This document shows positions 1-10,599 of a stretch of DNA of 64,000 bases, piece after piece. The DNA is from Humulus lupulus. Lineage: Eukaryota; Streptophyta; Magnoliopsida; Rosales; Cannabaceae. The DNA lies in the NCBI RefSeq assembly GCF_963169125.1, contig NC_084796.1:213221948-213285947 (forward strand), read 5' to 3'. Position 1 is the stretch's first letter. Each line of letters opens with the position of its first letter. Under the pieces are notes generated by a model. The model made no database searches, had not been told where the DNA came from, and worked only from the letters and a program-made list of their open reading frames with translations. A program made the position numbers and the translations under genes.

Positions 1-1101
1 GAACCACCAAAATCAGAATCTGAATAACCAACAACTCAGAGATTCTAAACTTGCTTATAAAAAGCATAAAATTCTTGGTTCTCTATCAGTATCTCAAAAC
101 TTTCTTTGTAGCAACTCAATGATCACGCCTAGGATCAGACAAATATCGTCCAAGAACATTTACCACAAAAGAAATATCAGGACTAGTGCAAACCTGAGCA
201 TACATCAAACTCCCTACCATACTTGCATAAGGGACGTTTGACATTTCTTCTCTCTCTAAGTTGTTCTTAGGACATTTTTGCTTACTAAATTTGTCCCCTT
301 TCAGAATAGGGACAGAACCAGGTTTACATAGATCCATGTTAAACCTTTTTAGCACACGATGGATATAAGCTTCTTGAGATAAACCAAGAACTTTTCATTT
401 CCTGTCATAATGAATATCAATCCCCAAAACAAAAGATGCTTCTCCAAGATCCTTCATATCAAAATTTGTAGACAGGAAAAGTTTGGTCTCATTTAGTAGT
501 CCCAAATCATTACTCGCTAGTAAAATGTCATCCATATAAAGAACAAGAAAAATATAATGACTCCCACTGAACTTCATATAAATGCATTGATCAAACGTGT
601 TCTCTATGAAACCAAACGATGTCACAACTTTATCAAACTTCAAGTACCATTGATGAGATGCTTGTTTGAGACCATAAATAGACCTTTTCAATTTGCAATC
701 CCTTCCACTTTCCTTGGAACCTTCAGGCTGAGACATATAGACCTGCTCATCCAACTCCCCATTGAGAAAGTAGTCTTTACATCCATTTGATGCAACTCTA
801 AATCAAAATGTGCAAATAAGGCAATAATAATCTCGAATGAATATTTTGTAGAAACAGGTGAGAATGTTTCAGTCTAATCAATACCTTCTCTTTGAGTAAA
901 GCCCTTTGCCACTAGATGTGCTTTGTATCTTTCAATTTTACCCTTATTATCCTTTTTGGTTTTGAAAATCCATTTACATCTTATTGGTTTAAAACCAACA
1001 TATAACTCAAGCAATTCCCACACATCATTATTCTTCATGGATTCAATTTCATCTGTCATGGCTTCCATCCATTTAGAAGATTGTTCACTTTTAAGCTTCA
1101 C
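1..1101 (-). pseudogene. copia reverse transcriptase / RNase H (3' part of pol)
   Basis: Minus-strand reading shows copia RT landmarks: a start with 'SMKNNDVWELLEL' and 'KWIFKTKKD' (about 1100-900), 'SIYGLKQASHQWY' near 690-650, and the catalytic 'YMDDILLAS' near 540-510, followed by 'KDLGEASFVLGI'. RNase H follows with 'PYASMVGSLMYAQVCTSPDI' (about 230-170) and a 'GYSDSDFGG'-type motif at about 30-5. The frame changes near 870-755 and near 395-360, and there are stops between the pieces, so this is a broken coding region. In the family this part of pol copies element RNA into DNA and removes the RNA strand. It continues beyond the left edge of the window. Confidence 0.92.
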
Positions 1102-1897
1102 TATAAGTCACGGGATCAACAACATGACCAATATCATATTCTCCTTCTCCAAGATAAACCAAAAAATCATTAGAAATTGCTGATCTCTTTGCCCTCTGAG
1201 ATCTTCTTAAAGGAATGATTTCTGGAGTTGTTGCTTGTTGTTGAACGCCATCTTGAATGACGTCTTCAGTAGCTGGAACTTCTTCAAAGACAGGAGACTC
1301 ATCCATAGTGGGAGCATTAACAACAGGAGTGGGAATAGGATCATTATGAGTATCATCTATCTGTATTATATCATCTCTTGAAAGAGATAAAGGAATGAAA
1401 ATTCCACCAGATGAATCACCTGTTTCAAGAGATGGAGTAGAAACTTTCTCAAAAATATCAAATTCCAGAAATTTGGCAGTCTGAGATTCAACAATTCTAG
1501 TACCGTGAGTAGGACAATAAAATCTATAACCTTTTGAATGACCTGGATAACCAATGAAAAAACAACGAACTGTTCTGGGGTCTAACTTTTTCAAGTTAGG
1601 ATCATAAATCTTCACTTCAACTAGACAACCCTATACACAAAAATTGTTCAAACTAGGCGTTCTACCAGTCCATAACTCAAAAGGAGTTTTGGGTATATAT
1701 TTACTTGGAACTCGATTCAAGATGTAAGTAGCAGTCAAAAAATAACTTCACCCCATAAGAACTCTGGCATATTAGATCTATTCATCATACTTCTGGTCAT
1801 ATCCATAAGAGTACGATTTCGTCTTTCAACAACTCCATTTTGTTCAGAAGTACCAGGCATAGTGTATTCTGTAATTATACCAATATCCTGTAAGTAC
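1091..1897 (-). pseudogene. copia integrase, C-terminal part (left of CACTA insertion)
   Basis: On the minus strand, immediately after the CACTA boundary, the sequence reads as the end of the copia integrase core: the 'GTSEQNGVVERRNRT' stretch contains the third catalytic acid (E of the DD35E triad). It is followed by 'FFIGYPGHSKGYRFYCP' and the variable linker to RT ('PLRRSQRAKR'). A frameshift and stops occur around 1760-1620, before the longer open stretch 1615-1091. The N-terminal half, with the first two catalytic aspartates, lies 18 kb away at 20228-20935. Confidence 0.92.
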
Positions 1898-1900
1898 TTA
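1898..1900. repeat. CACTA target-site duplication, left copy (TTA)
   Basis: TTA directly precedes CACTACACC at 1901 and is repeated directly after ...TTGTAGTG at 20228-20230. CACTA transposons are known to make 3-bp duplications. Confidence 0.93.
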
Positions 1901-1914
1901 CACTACACCAAATA
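1901..1914 (+). repeat. CACTA left terminal inverted repeat
   Basis: CACTACACCAAATA. It pairs imperfectly with the right end at 20214-20227, sharing CACTACA-A-AA. The adjoining sequence has short ATAACAT / TATTATG motifs of subterminal type. Confidence 0.9.
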
Positions 1915-2228
1915 CCCCTTTTCATAACATATGAATATAATACTATTGAAAAAGTATTATGATATATCAAATAATTAAATAATAGGTGGCAAAGAAAAAA
2001 AAATGGCGGTACAAAATTTTTGGAGCCCGCGTATTCCTTGTAAAGTTATCTTCTATCTTCTACCTTTTACTTTTTTATTTTCCTCTACTTTTTTATTTCC
2101 AAACCTCTAAAAATTTTCCATCGCCTACGATCATCGACTGTATTTCCAATGAAAAAATATCTTGTTCCACTCCTACGATCATTAACAGTGTTTTCGATCG
2201 CCTACGGTGTCTCCGAAGTTAGCCCACT
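1915..2228 (+). other. CACTA left subterminal and leader-like region
   Basis: AT-rich DNA with ATAACAT and AAGTATTATGAT motifs near the left terminus, then a pyrimidine-rich stretch. Sequence before 2228 continues logically at 4767 once the solo LTR is removed. No convincing protein is seen. Confidence 0.6.
2224..2228. repeat. target-site duplication of solo LTR (CCACT), left copy
   Basis: CCACT precedes TGTAACGCCC at 2229 and follows CGTTACA at 4762-4766. A 5-bp duplication is usual for plant Ty3/gypsy integration. Confidence 0.92.
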
Positions 2229-2931
2229 TGTAACGCCCTGCTCCCTTAGAGCCGTTACTTAGTGAGTTTTGAAACAAAAGAAAAATGTGCAATGAACTCG
2301 CTAACCGAGGTTTTTAAATCAAAAGTGTGACTAAGCAAAAGTTAAGGCTGTAAACTTTAAAAATGCGTTGTTTCATTGAAAACTTATAGTATTTAACATT
2401 TGGGATCCCAAAATAAGGTTTGAAAACTATTTACAACTTAAAATAAGGTTACAGTCGATTAATTACTAAAATCACAGATTATTACAGCCATTTCTCAAAT
2501 AAACCCCCAACCAAAGCAGTCGGGCAGGCCAAACATGTACGCGTCGCTTCATGCTCTCCGTACTCATGGCTGGTTGACTCAATCTTTGCCCTTACTTGCA
2601 ACACAGAGCACCCGTGAGCCAAAGCCCAGCAAGAAAACTCATACATTATATAGCATATGCGGATTACACAGCTAACATATCAGATTATCCACGGATAAAT
2701 GAGTATTCCATCAAACTAAACAAACACGACCATGCCATCCCAGAGGCATTACCTAAGCCTGGGGTCTCGGTCCTCACCGTAAGGATATCCCCTGTATCCA
2801 TTGGGGTCCCACCCTGTCTACCAGCACTTCACGTGCTAAGTGTTACTTCCGGCCCCACTGCCGTTCTCGGCTCCCTTGCCGTTCATTCTCACTATAATCG
2901 CAATTAGCATAACTCAAATAACATTCAAACA

Positions 2932-3107
2932 TATATCAATTCAATTAAGTCTGCACCCTAACATGTAATGCAATATAGGGCCGTGCCCTGATATCAATTC
3001 AATCAAGTCTGCACCCTAACATATAATGCAATATAGGGTCGTGCCCTGATATCAATTCAATCAAGTCTGCACCCTAACATATAATGCACTATAGGGTCGT
3101 GCCCTGA
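2932..3107. repeat. three tandem copies of a ~58-bp repeat within the solo LTR
   Basis: Each copy contains TCAATTCAATCAAGTCTGC followed by ACCCTAACAT and ends in GTGCCCTGA. The copies differ by only a few bases. No coding potential. Confidence 0.85.
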
Positions 3108-3404
3108 AATCACACTATGGGCCCATGCCCTGTCCTACGGGTGCTATAGTTTTCTTACCTGTCAATTTGATAGCTTTCATCACTTGACTCCTTGAGCACG
3201 ATCCCACTCGAGCCCTAGTGCACACCTAAACACAGCCATAGGTCAAAGTCATCACCGAACCTCAAGTCCGAAAACCTAGCCTCGGGACCAATCCCGAGCC
3301 CCCGGGAAGTCCTAGATCCACAAAACAAGATGGTGGAATCGAACCCCGAACCCTAGGTCAAAATCCCTTAAAAATAACCCAAAAACCCCTTTCAGGAAAC
3401 AGGG

Positions 3405-3512
3405 TAGCGCTACAGCGCTCAAAAGAGAGCGCTATAGCGCTACAAGCAGAACCGCACCACCCAGAAACAGGGCCTAGCGCTACAGCGCCCAAAGACTAGC
3501 GCTGTAGCGCTA
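3405..3512. repeat. four-box dyad cassette, AGCGCT type
   Basis: Four self-complementary boxes built on TAGCGCTACAGCGCT lie at 3405-3419, 3428-3442, 3475-3489 and 3497-3512. They form two close pairs (spacers 7-8 bases) separated by about 32 bases. The same 2+2 layout with a different core recurs in other LTRs of this window. Confidence 0.85.
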
Positions 3513-4766
3513 GTTGCAGGCAGGCAACACCAGTTTTCTTTTTCTGCGATTTCTTTGAGCCAATCTCAACCCAAACTTCCCCAAATCTTCACAAAACTCA
3601 AAATGAAGCTTATAAACACTCTCCACTCATCCCAAGCATCCCCAAATCTCAAAACCCAAGCTCATGCATCCCAAATCTCAAGATTCACCATAGATGAACC
3701 CTAAACCCAGAAATTCAGTCAAACATCAAGTTAAAGGCTTAGAATTCATACCGTTGATGCAATTTCGACTTTGATTCAACTCCTACACCTCCTTAGCTTG
3801 CTCTTCTCAAATCTTGCCCAGAAATTCCCCTAAGATTCCCATCAATCCAGCTTAAATACACAGCCCAAACCAGTCAAAACCCAAAACTGAAAACTCTAAA
3901 AACTTACCTCAAACATTGATGTGATCTTGCTAATCCCTTGGAAAATATTCAAGCCTAGCTTAGGATCCTTGATGCTCAGCCTATCCTAGCTCTTCTCTGA
4001 GCTTTGCCCCAGGAAATTTGAAGAGAAATGGTGCTAGAATCCTCAAACCGCCCCTTTTAGGAAAACCCTCTGTTTTTCTCTCTTTTCTTTTTCTTTCTTT
4101 TTTTTTCTTTCCTTTCCTTCAGATTTCTCACACTCTCTAACAATCCCACTCACTATATAAAGCCTCATTTAATCTATCTCTAAGAAGCCAATTGACCAAA
4201 ATGCCCTCCCTATTAATTCTAAACCCTTTTGTCCATGTAGGGCCATTTTAGTCATTTTACCCAATTCCCGCTAATTCCTCAAGAGTCTTTAATATTTTCC
4301 CGTTGCTTCCCAATACCTGATAAATCACCAAATATGTATTCCTCATTATCAAAATTAATCACAATATATTCTCTAAATTCCTGTTTATACCCGCAGGCCC
4401 GCTCCGAGCCGGGTATAAATTCCCGCCTGGACTTTTCCGTTAAACTGCTCTCTCTGGGATTGTCTCGAGTCACAAATCACAGATACATCCACATCACAAT
4501 GTGGTCTCAACCATCAGCACATATCAATACAGTTATGCCCAAAATGGCCAAAATTACAATCATGCCCTTCCAACACAATCAGGGCCTACATGCATACTAA
4601 TACACATAGTCATGCATCTCAAATAGTCAAATAGTCATATAACATGCTTTAAATCATAACCATACATTTTACTCAATAAAGTCACACATAAATCCCAATA
4701 TGCCCTCCAGGCACACTAATCAAGGCCCTTAAGCCTTATTAGCGAAGTTGGGGTCGTTACACCACT

Positions 4767-5654
4767 GCTCTGTCTACAACAGTCGGCTCTTCGGCGTTTC
4801 CAGTCGTTCAGCTCCATCTTTGGTGGTTCTGATCACGCACTCACATCTCTCGGCTTCTCCTCATCAGTCCCCGAACACTTTAAGGTTCAAGAACTGTGGT
4901 TTTGGTGCTTTAATTTCAGGGAAGCTTTCTATCAAAGTTAAAGGTGTATTGAGTATTCATATCTCTCCTCATTCTTTTCTCTCGCCAAAAACACTTTGCC
5001 CGATAGCTTCTCCATCCGACAATTCAACGCCCATCTCCATCATAGTGGTATTCATGCCTATTGTTGGTTTGGCCTATATGTACTTAATGATTCTTGTGTT
5101 TTCTTGAGATGATTACTTCATAGCAGAAGCAGCTGCACTGAGACGAGGCATCCTCCTTGCGATGCCAGAATCTTCCTTGCGACATTGGCATGACCCCGTC
5201 GGTGGCTTGAGGTTTGAGATTCCAGACTGCTTTATCCTTGATGGTTGAGGTATTTTTATATGAATGATGATGATTTATTTACCCAATAATTTGTTGCTTT
5301 TTTGATTGATTATTACTCCCAAGTTTTGATTGATTTTTTGAAGATTTAAGCTTGATTTTTGGGCATTTTAGCATTTCAGCTAGATTTTTGGGCATTTTGT
5401 TGTGTTTCATTTACAAATCAAGTACCTCAGAGGTTTGTGTTATTGTTTATCATTGAAACTTCTTTATTTGGGTTGGTCTTGAATCTTAGAGATAAATATG
5501 TTACTTGTTTGTTTAGTTTCATAATGGGTTTTTCTTAATTTGAAAAGATCATGTCCTTCTTCATTTTGGGTATCTTATTTGATGTTGTGTATGAAGTATA
5601 ATATTTAGAGATGCTTAGCTATTATAGCTGAAAACCCTTCTATCTTTTGCTCAG
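4767..5654 (+). other. CACTA interior, unidentified (possible untranslated or intron sequence)
   Basis: Resumes the CACTA after the solo LTR. The pattern is a moderately GC-rich segment with a donor-like GGTATTTTTA near 5248, then a T-rich, intron-like stretch up to the acceptor of the SMU2-like exon at 5655. No protein was recognised in any frame. Confidence 0.4.
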
Positions 5655-7095
5655 GTGATGTGGAGCATACTCACCTGTGGTGAAAGGATTGGATTATGCT
5701 TTACTTAATAAAATTCGGAGTGAAATTGACAAGAAGCCAGATTCTGGTGAGGAAAGTGATGGAAAACAACCTAGGTAACTTGCATATTCTTTGTTGCAAC
5801 TTCAAGAGCCATTATAGTCTGCCATGTTTTGTGGATTCTGACTATGTAGATGCTAATTGCTTTATTATTATAATTATTTTTTGCTTTAGGATGAATGTGG
5901 GTAAAAGCTCTTAATTTTGTTTTTGATTTAACAAGGATGCCATTTTAGACCCGATCAAATTAAGTGAAAACTAACTAACAATTTTAGTAGACACATGTGT
6001 GTATTAAAGAATATGATACACATGTATTTTGCAAATCTGAGGTCTAGTATGTCTTGAAGTCTAAGACATCCAACTCCAGGTTGTTTATTGGAAAAGTGAA
6101 ATTTTATTTGTTATGATTTGACAATTATTGACATATATTAATTTCTTATTTCTGTAACAACAATTAATGAAACCTCAGTTAGTATGCTTCGGGAAAAAGA
6201 AGAAGAGACTTATGCGATTAAAAACTTTGATTTCTCGCTCTCAAATATTTGTTTACTTTTCCTTGTTTTGTATTTTCGTTTTTTTAGCGGGTGATACTAC
6301 CTTTGAAAACAGAGGCCTTTCTTTCTCCATTTTTTCTTTCTTTCTTTCTTTCTCAATTCATGTGAGGTAGTAATGTAGCCATATTGTAACACCTACACTG
6401 ACATATTCATGTTGTTCTATGACAGGGCATCCAAGGAAGATTAACGATTGTTGTTTCGCACTGCGATTGCAAAGGTTCATTAATTTTGTGAATAAAGAAA
6501 GAGACATTTTATTCCTTTTATATCATAATTTCTTAACATATGTCTTATGTGTGTTTTCAGTCTGTTTATCAATGGATAGTGAAGCCCTAAACTGTTATCA
6601 AGTCAAATGAAATGTTCCTTCCCGGTAGAATGGCTTTTATTTTTAACATGGTAAATTATAATGGTTGTTTTTATTGACTTTTATATTTCTACTACCACCC
6701 AAACATGTTTAAAGTTCTACAATGGGAATTAATTTGGCCATAGGCCTGTCCCAGATAATTTAATCTTCCTATAAGAATTTTAGTGCTCTAACGCTTTTTC
6801 TTTTTCCATTTGTACCAGGAAAATGGGTATTGTCATGACATTTCGACTACGATGCATAGGAGTAGAGCTAACTGTCCACAGCCTAAGGTTTAAAGTTGTT
6901 GAACACTTCTGCAGTCTTATTTTCGGTATTGTACATCTTATTCAAAACTTCATTTAATTTTCATTGGGCAAGAAATGGTCACTGTCAGTGTAGATGGTTC
7001 TGTGCTTGATCGAATTTCTAAAATCATGTCATATTTACGTCTTGGATCTTCTGGGAAAGTTCTCAAAAATAAAAAGAAGGAAAGAGATGTAAAAG
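5655..7095 (+). pseudogene. SMU2: captured fragment of a RED/SMU2 splicing-factor gene (five exons with introns)
   Basis: Five exon-like blocks with GT/AG borders read in order as the central part of the RED (IK)/SMU2 family, a spliceosome-associated nuclear protein. Exon 1 (5655-5774) gives 'GDVEHTHL' then 'VKGLDYALLNKIRSEIDKKP'. Exon 2 (6426-6474) gives 'ASKED' then 'RLLFRTAIAK'. Exon 3 (6561-6650) gives 'SVYQWIVKP', then 'KSNEMFLPGRMAFIFNM'. Exon 4 (6819-6887) gives 'ENGYCHDISTTMHRSRANCP'. Exon 5 (about 6973-7095) gives 'MVTVSVDGSVLDRI', then 'IMSYLRLGSSGKVLK'. Lesions: two extra bases in exon 1 after 'THL', TAA at 6442-6444, TAA at 6588-6590, and an imperfect exon 4/5 phase. Both gene ends are missing. 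Introns are retained, so capture was from genomic DNA, not mRNA. A long motif order makes the family call strong; the species copy is inferred. Confidence 0.87.
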
Positions 7096-8611
7096 GTAAT
7101 AATTGCAAGCAACTTGTAGCTTGAACTTTGTGGATATTGCCAAGCATGTCATTATTAGTTTATTTCATTTCATAAATAGTATTGAGATTTTCTTTGTTTG
7201 GGGTAAAATATAATCTATAAGAACACCAAAATTTCTAAGCGTTAATATAATTTATCCTGGAAGCTCTATAAATATATACTGTCCCAGTAGTCAGATTTGG
7301 TATAACTTAAAACAGTATTTCCAGGGAAAAAAGGTACAATTATATCTGGATAAGGAATTATTTGTCACAGTGCTTCTTCCTCCCCTCGCGCCGCCTGTTC
7401 TGGTCCTCGTCGCCGTTGTGCCGTCAGTCGTCCAAAGTCCCCGGCGCTGCATCTATCTCTTCGTCCATTAATTTCTTCAACAATTGTATTCACAGTAAAA
7501 ACCCTTAAGCCCCTACATTCTTGTAGTGAGCTTAGTTACTTGCAAGTGAGAATGAAATTCTTTGTTATCATTCTATTTAGAAAAAATGAAGTTAATTTTA
7601 GGTTTAGTTGGTTTCACAGAAGAATGATGTGATTATTTATCTGTTATTAAATGAAAATTCCTCTGTTGGTTGAGAAAATATGTGTTTTCTTCCATGATTA
7701 GGAATTGTTTTGCTGATTTGAGAATTATGTATATATAATTGGCTTAATTAATATGTGCGATAGTATAATTAATCATTAATAATGATAATAATTACCTTGG
7801 CGTCCTTTCTTGTTCTGTGATTCATTCCAGCAATTCTTATCCCACAAATGAGCCTCATACCATGCTTACCATTTGTTTAGTATCAATGTGTACATTTTCT
7901 CACTTTTTGTCTATTGTGATGATACAATATTTATTTGGGTTTCTAATATCTCTGAATAGCATAGAATTTCAAGAACTTTGTTTATTAGTGCATACATTCT
8001 ATTCTCTTAGCCTATTATTTTTTGGCTTTGCATCAGATAGGAAACCTCTATAGAAATAGTACCTACCTAACTAATGATAGAAGATGAAAATACTTGTATA
8101 CATTTGATAGGAATAACATCCTCCCTATCATTACGCATTGTTCTAATAACTGTGCTTACCTATTGAACTTGTTCTCTTAAACATGATGAAAGAATAGCTT
8201 TGGAATTTCTTCAAAAATTTCTAAGCATCTCATGTATAGTTTCTTTCTAGAGTAGGCCCCAAGACGAGAGAGGTTCATGTTACAATCAGGCTCACTTGGA
8301 AGAGCTCTTCCATTCTGTCAAAAAATCTATCCCATTCATATAAACATTAATCAGGATGTTATATCTATTGATGTCTACTTTATGTTGTCCCTTTTCCATA
8401 CAAGTAAGAACATTATTCTGATTCAATTCAAGTTTGTGATATGCGTGACTTAATTGTCTTGTTAAATTTGTTCAGGTCGTTTTTTTTTATTATGAATGTG
8501 CCCTCTGTTTCATTTGTAAATGCATACAAATGCATTACTAATGTGCTCAATTTGTTCCCAGGTTTGCCAAGGTTTCATTGTGAGCCCACCTTTGCATGCC
8601 TTCAAACAATA
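7096..8611 (+). other. CACTA interior between the two captured gene fragments
   Basis: Mostly AT-rich, intron-like DNA. A distinct GC-rich patch at about 7376-7460 (CCTCGCGCCGCCTGTTCTGG) stands out and is followed by a donor-like TAGTGAG near 7525. It could be a 5' untranslated exon of a captured gene, but no protein was recognised. Confidence 0.4.
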
Positions 8612-8614
8612 GAC

Positions 8615-10594
8615 CCACTCAAATATTGTCTTTTCTTTGCATTTTCATTCTCTATCATATCAGTGCTTTCTGGTGTGACCACTCTATACAACAATGGATT
8701 AAGGTTTGGTGGCCCAGTGTCTCTTATTTATGGTTGGTTTGTAGCTTGATCTTTCTCCATGTTGGTTGCTTTGTCCATGGCTGAGATTTGTTCTTCTTAC
8801 CTTACTTCTGGGGGTCTCTACTATTGGAGTACCAAGCTTGCTGGCCCAAAATGGTCACCATTTGCTTCATGGATAACTGGATGGTATGTAATAATATTCT
8901 TTTTCTAACTGTTAACTTGGGAAAATGTCTTTCTTCAATTTTTTCTAGTAGACTGTTTATACTTTGGCTTGGAGCTTTTAGAGTTTCATTTGGGGTCTAA
9001 GATTGTAATGCCTGTACAGTACAAAGTCACCATTAGTAAATATAGCACATACTTTAATCTTAGCACTAGACCTTATATATATATATAATTTAGTTAAATC
9101 AGTTAATTTAGTTAAGTTATTGAGAGTAATTTTGAGCTTAGTACTGGACCTTATATGCTTAAATTAGTTGAAACAGATAGTTTAGTTAAGTATAGGACTG
9201 TATCTTACTTTTCTTGATTCTTCTTTGTGGCTTGTATATATTGGTGCCACTTGTATTTTGTATTCATTCAATTCAATACAATTTCATTTTCTTTTATAAT
9301 ATGATATCAGAGAATTAAACTATTCTAGCTTCATTTATCTCCTATACTTTAAAAAGACAAGGTTCAAACTTGTATCTTAGGCATGTCTTTGACTAAATGA
9401 GATGTTCTTCATTGGAGATCATCACTTATAGATTTGTAAACTTGTTTAGAACAAATTTTAAGGAGCTAGGGTCTGGTCTATCCTATATAGGGTCAAAAAG
9501 AATGATTTTTAACACAAAATAACTGTGCCAAATCCATCTTTTTGAAATAACATCCTCTGATTTCTAAGCACTGTAGTTTCAAAGTCTTCAACGTTTTGTA
9601 ATCATTAAGTAATAACACAACATGTATTTACATATTTTCAGTGGGCAATCACATTAAGTGCATATTTTTTTCACTTGCATAGCTTATTCAAGTGATCATT
9701 TCCCTTAGCACTGGTGGAAAAACTGGTCGTGGATATGAGGCTTCAAAGTACTCAGTCATTGCTTTCCATGGAGGAATTTTGCTTCTTCATGCTATCACAA
9801 ACAGTCTTCCCATATCTTGGTTATCTTTCTTTGGACAGTTCGCTGCTGCATGGAATATTGTTGGTATGATCAAGAGTTTCCCTCTCCTGCCTATACCATA
9901 CATTTTCCAATTTCTCACTGAAAATTACTGAAATTTTCACTTACTCATGAGTGTTTGTTCTTATTATCCTCATTCCTTCTATTGCCACTGAGAGAGCTAG
10001 TGTCAAATATGTCTTCACTCACTTCAACACTGGTAATGAACAAGGAATCGGCGACTCGGTTTACATTTTCATTCTGGGGCTTTTGATGAGTCAGTATTCA
10101 CTAATTGGTTATGATGTATCTGCTCACATGGTATGAAAAGTTTATACTTGTCTCATATATAATAACAACTTCTTACCAAGATGCATATGACATTTTTTCC
10201 TAATTGACTTGTGTAGTGACCCCAATTTTTGTTCTATGTAACAGAAGGGTCAGCCTAATTCTTCTTGTTTTTCTTATTATAGACAAAAGAAACCAAGAAT
10301 GCTGATAATAATGGACCAAGAGGAATAGTTAGTGCTGTTGGGATTTCTATCATTGTTGGATTGTGTTACATACTTGGCATCACTTTTGATGTAACCAATA
10401 TCACATCCCTTTTGGATGAAAATAATGATTCTGGTGGTTATGCCATTGCTGAAATATTTTACCAAGCATTTAAGAGTAGACATGGTAGTGGTGCTGGGGG
10501 TATTGTTTGCTTGGGAGTGGTTATTATAATTCTGTTTGTGGCCTTTTATTGTTATATGACCACTGATTTTAAATTTGGGGACTTGATAATATAA
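8615..10594 (+). pseudogene. BAT1: captured fragment of a BAT1-type amino-acid permease gene (APC superfamily)
   Basis: Four exon blocks read in order as the plant bidirectional amino-acid transporter BAT1/GABA permease, a polytopic membrane protein. Block a (about 8615-8883) has 'AFSFSIISVLSGVTTLYNNG', 'FGGPVSLIYGWF', 'MAEICSSYLTSGGLYYWS' and 'GPKWSPFASWITGW'. Block b (9642-9863) has 'LIQVIISLSTGGKTG' and 'NSLPISWLSFFGQFAAAWNI'. Block c (9952-10130) has 'LIILIPSIATERAS' and 'LGLLMSQYSLIGYDVSAHM'. Block d (10283 to about 10570) has 'NGPRGIVSAVGISI', 'YILGITFDVTNITSLL' and 'GGYAIAEIFYQAF'. Lesions: TGA at 8747-8749, a T-tract frameshift and TAG at 9680-9682. The start, a probable short exon between a and b, and the C-terminal third are missing. 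Introns are retained. It lies inside the CACTA in the same orientation as the SMU2-like piece. Confidence 0.88.
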
Positions 10595-10599
10595 TTGTT

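Larger units (their letters stand above)
2229..4761 (-). mobile_element. solo LTR of a Ty3/gypsy element, inserted in the CACTA
   Basis: It starts TGTAACG, ends CGTTACA and is flanked by CCACT on both sides, with no internal element sequence: a solo LTR of 2,533 bp left by LTR-LTR recombination. Read on the minus strand it begins like the gypsy LTRs at 13948, 52796 and 57268 (TGTAACGACCCC, then an AATAAGGCTTAAGGGCCTTG-like block), so it belongs to the same broad Tekay/Del-like group. Inside are three copies of a roughly 58-bp repeat (2932-3107), four dyad boxes (3405-3512), a pyrimidine tract (about 4078-4115) and a TATATAA at about 4155. Confidence 0.93.

Noticed and set aside
8788..9000. 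A 70-residue open frame in the permease region
   Set aside because: It is out of frame with the BAT1-like exon and runs past the splice donor at 8884.
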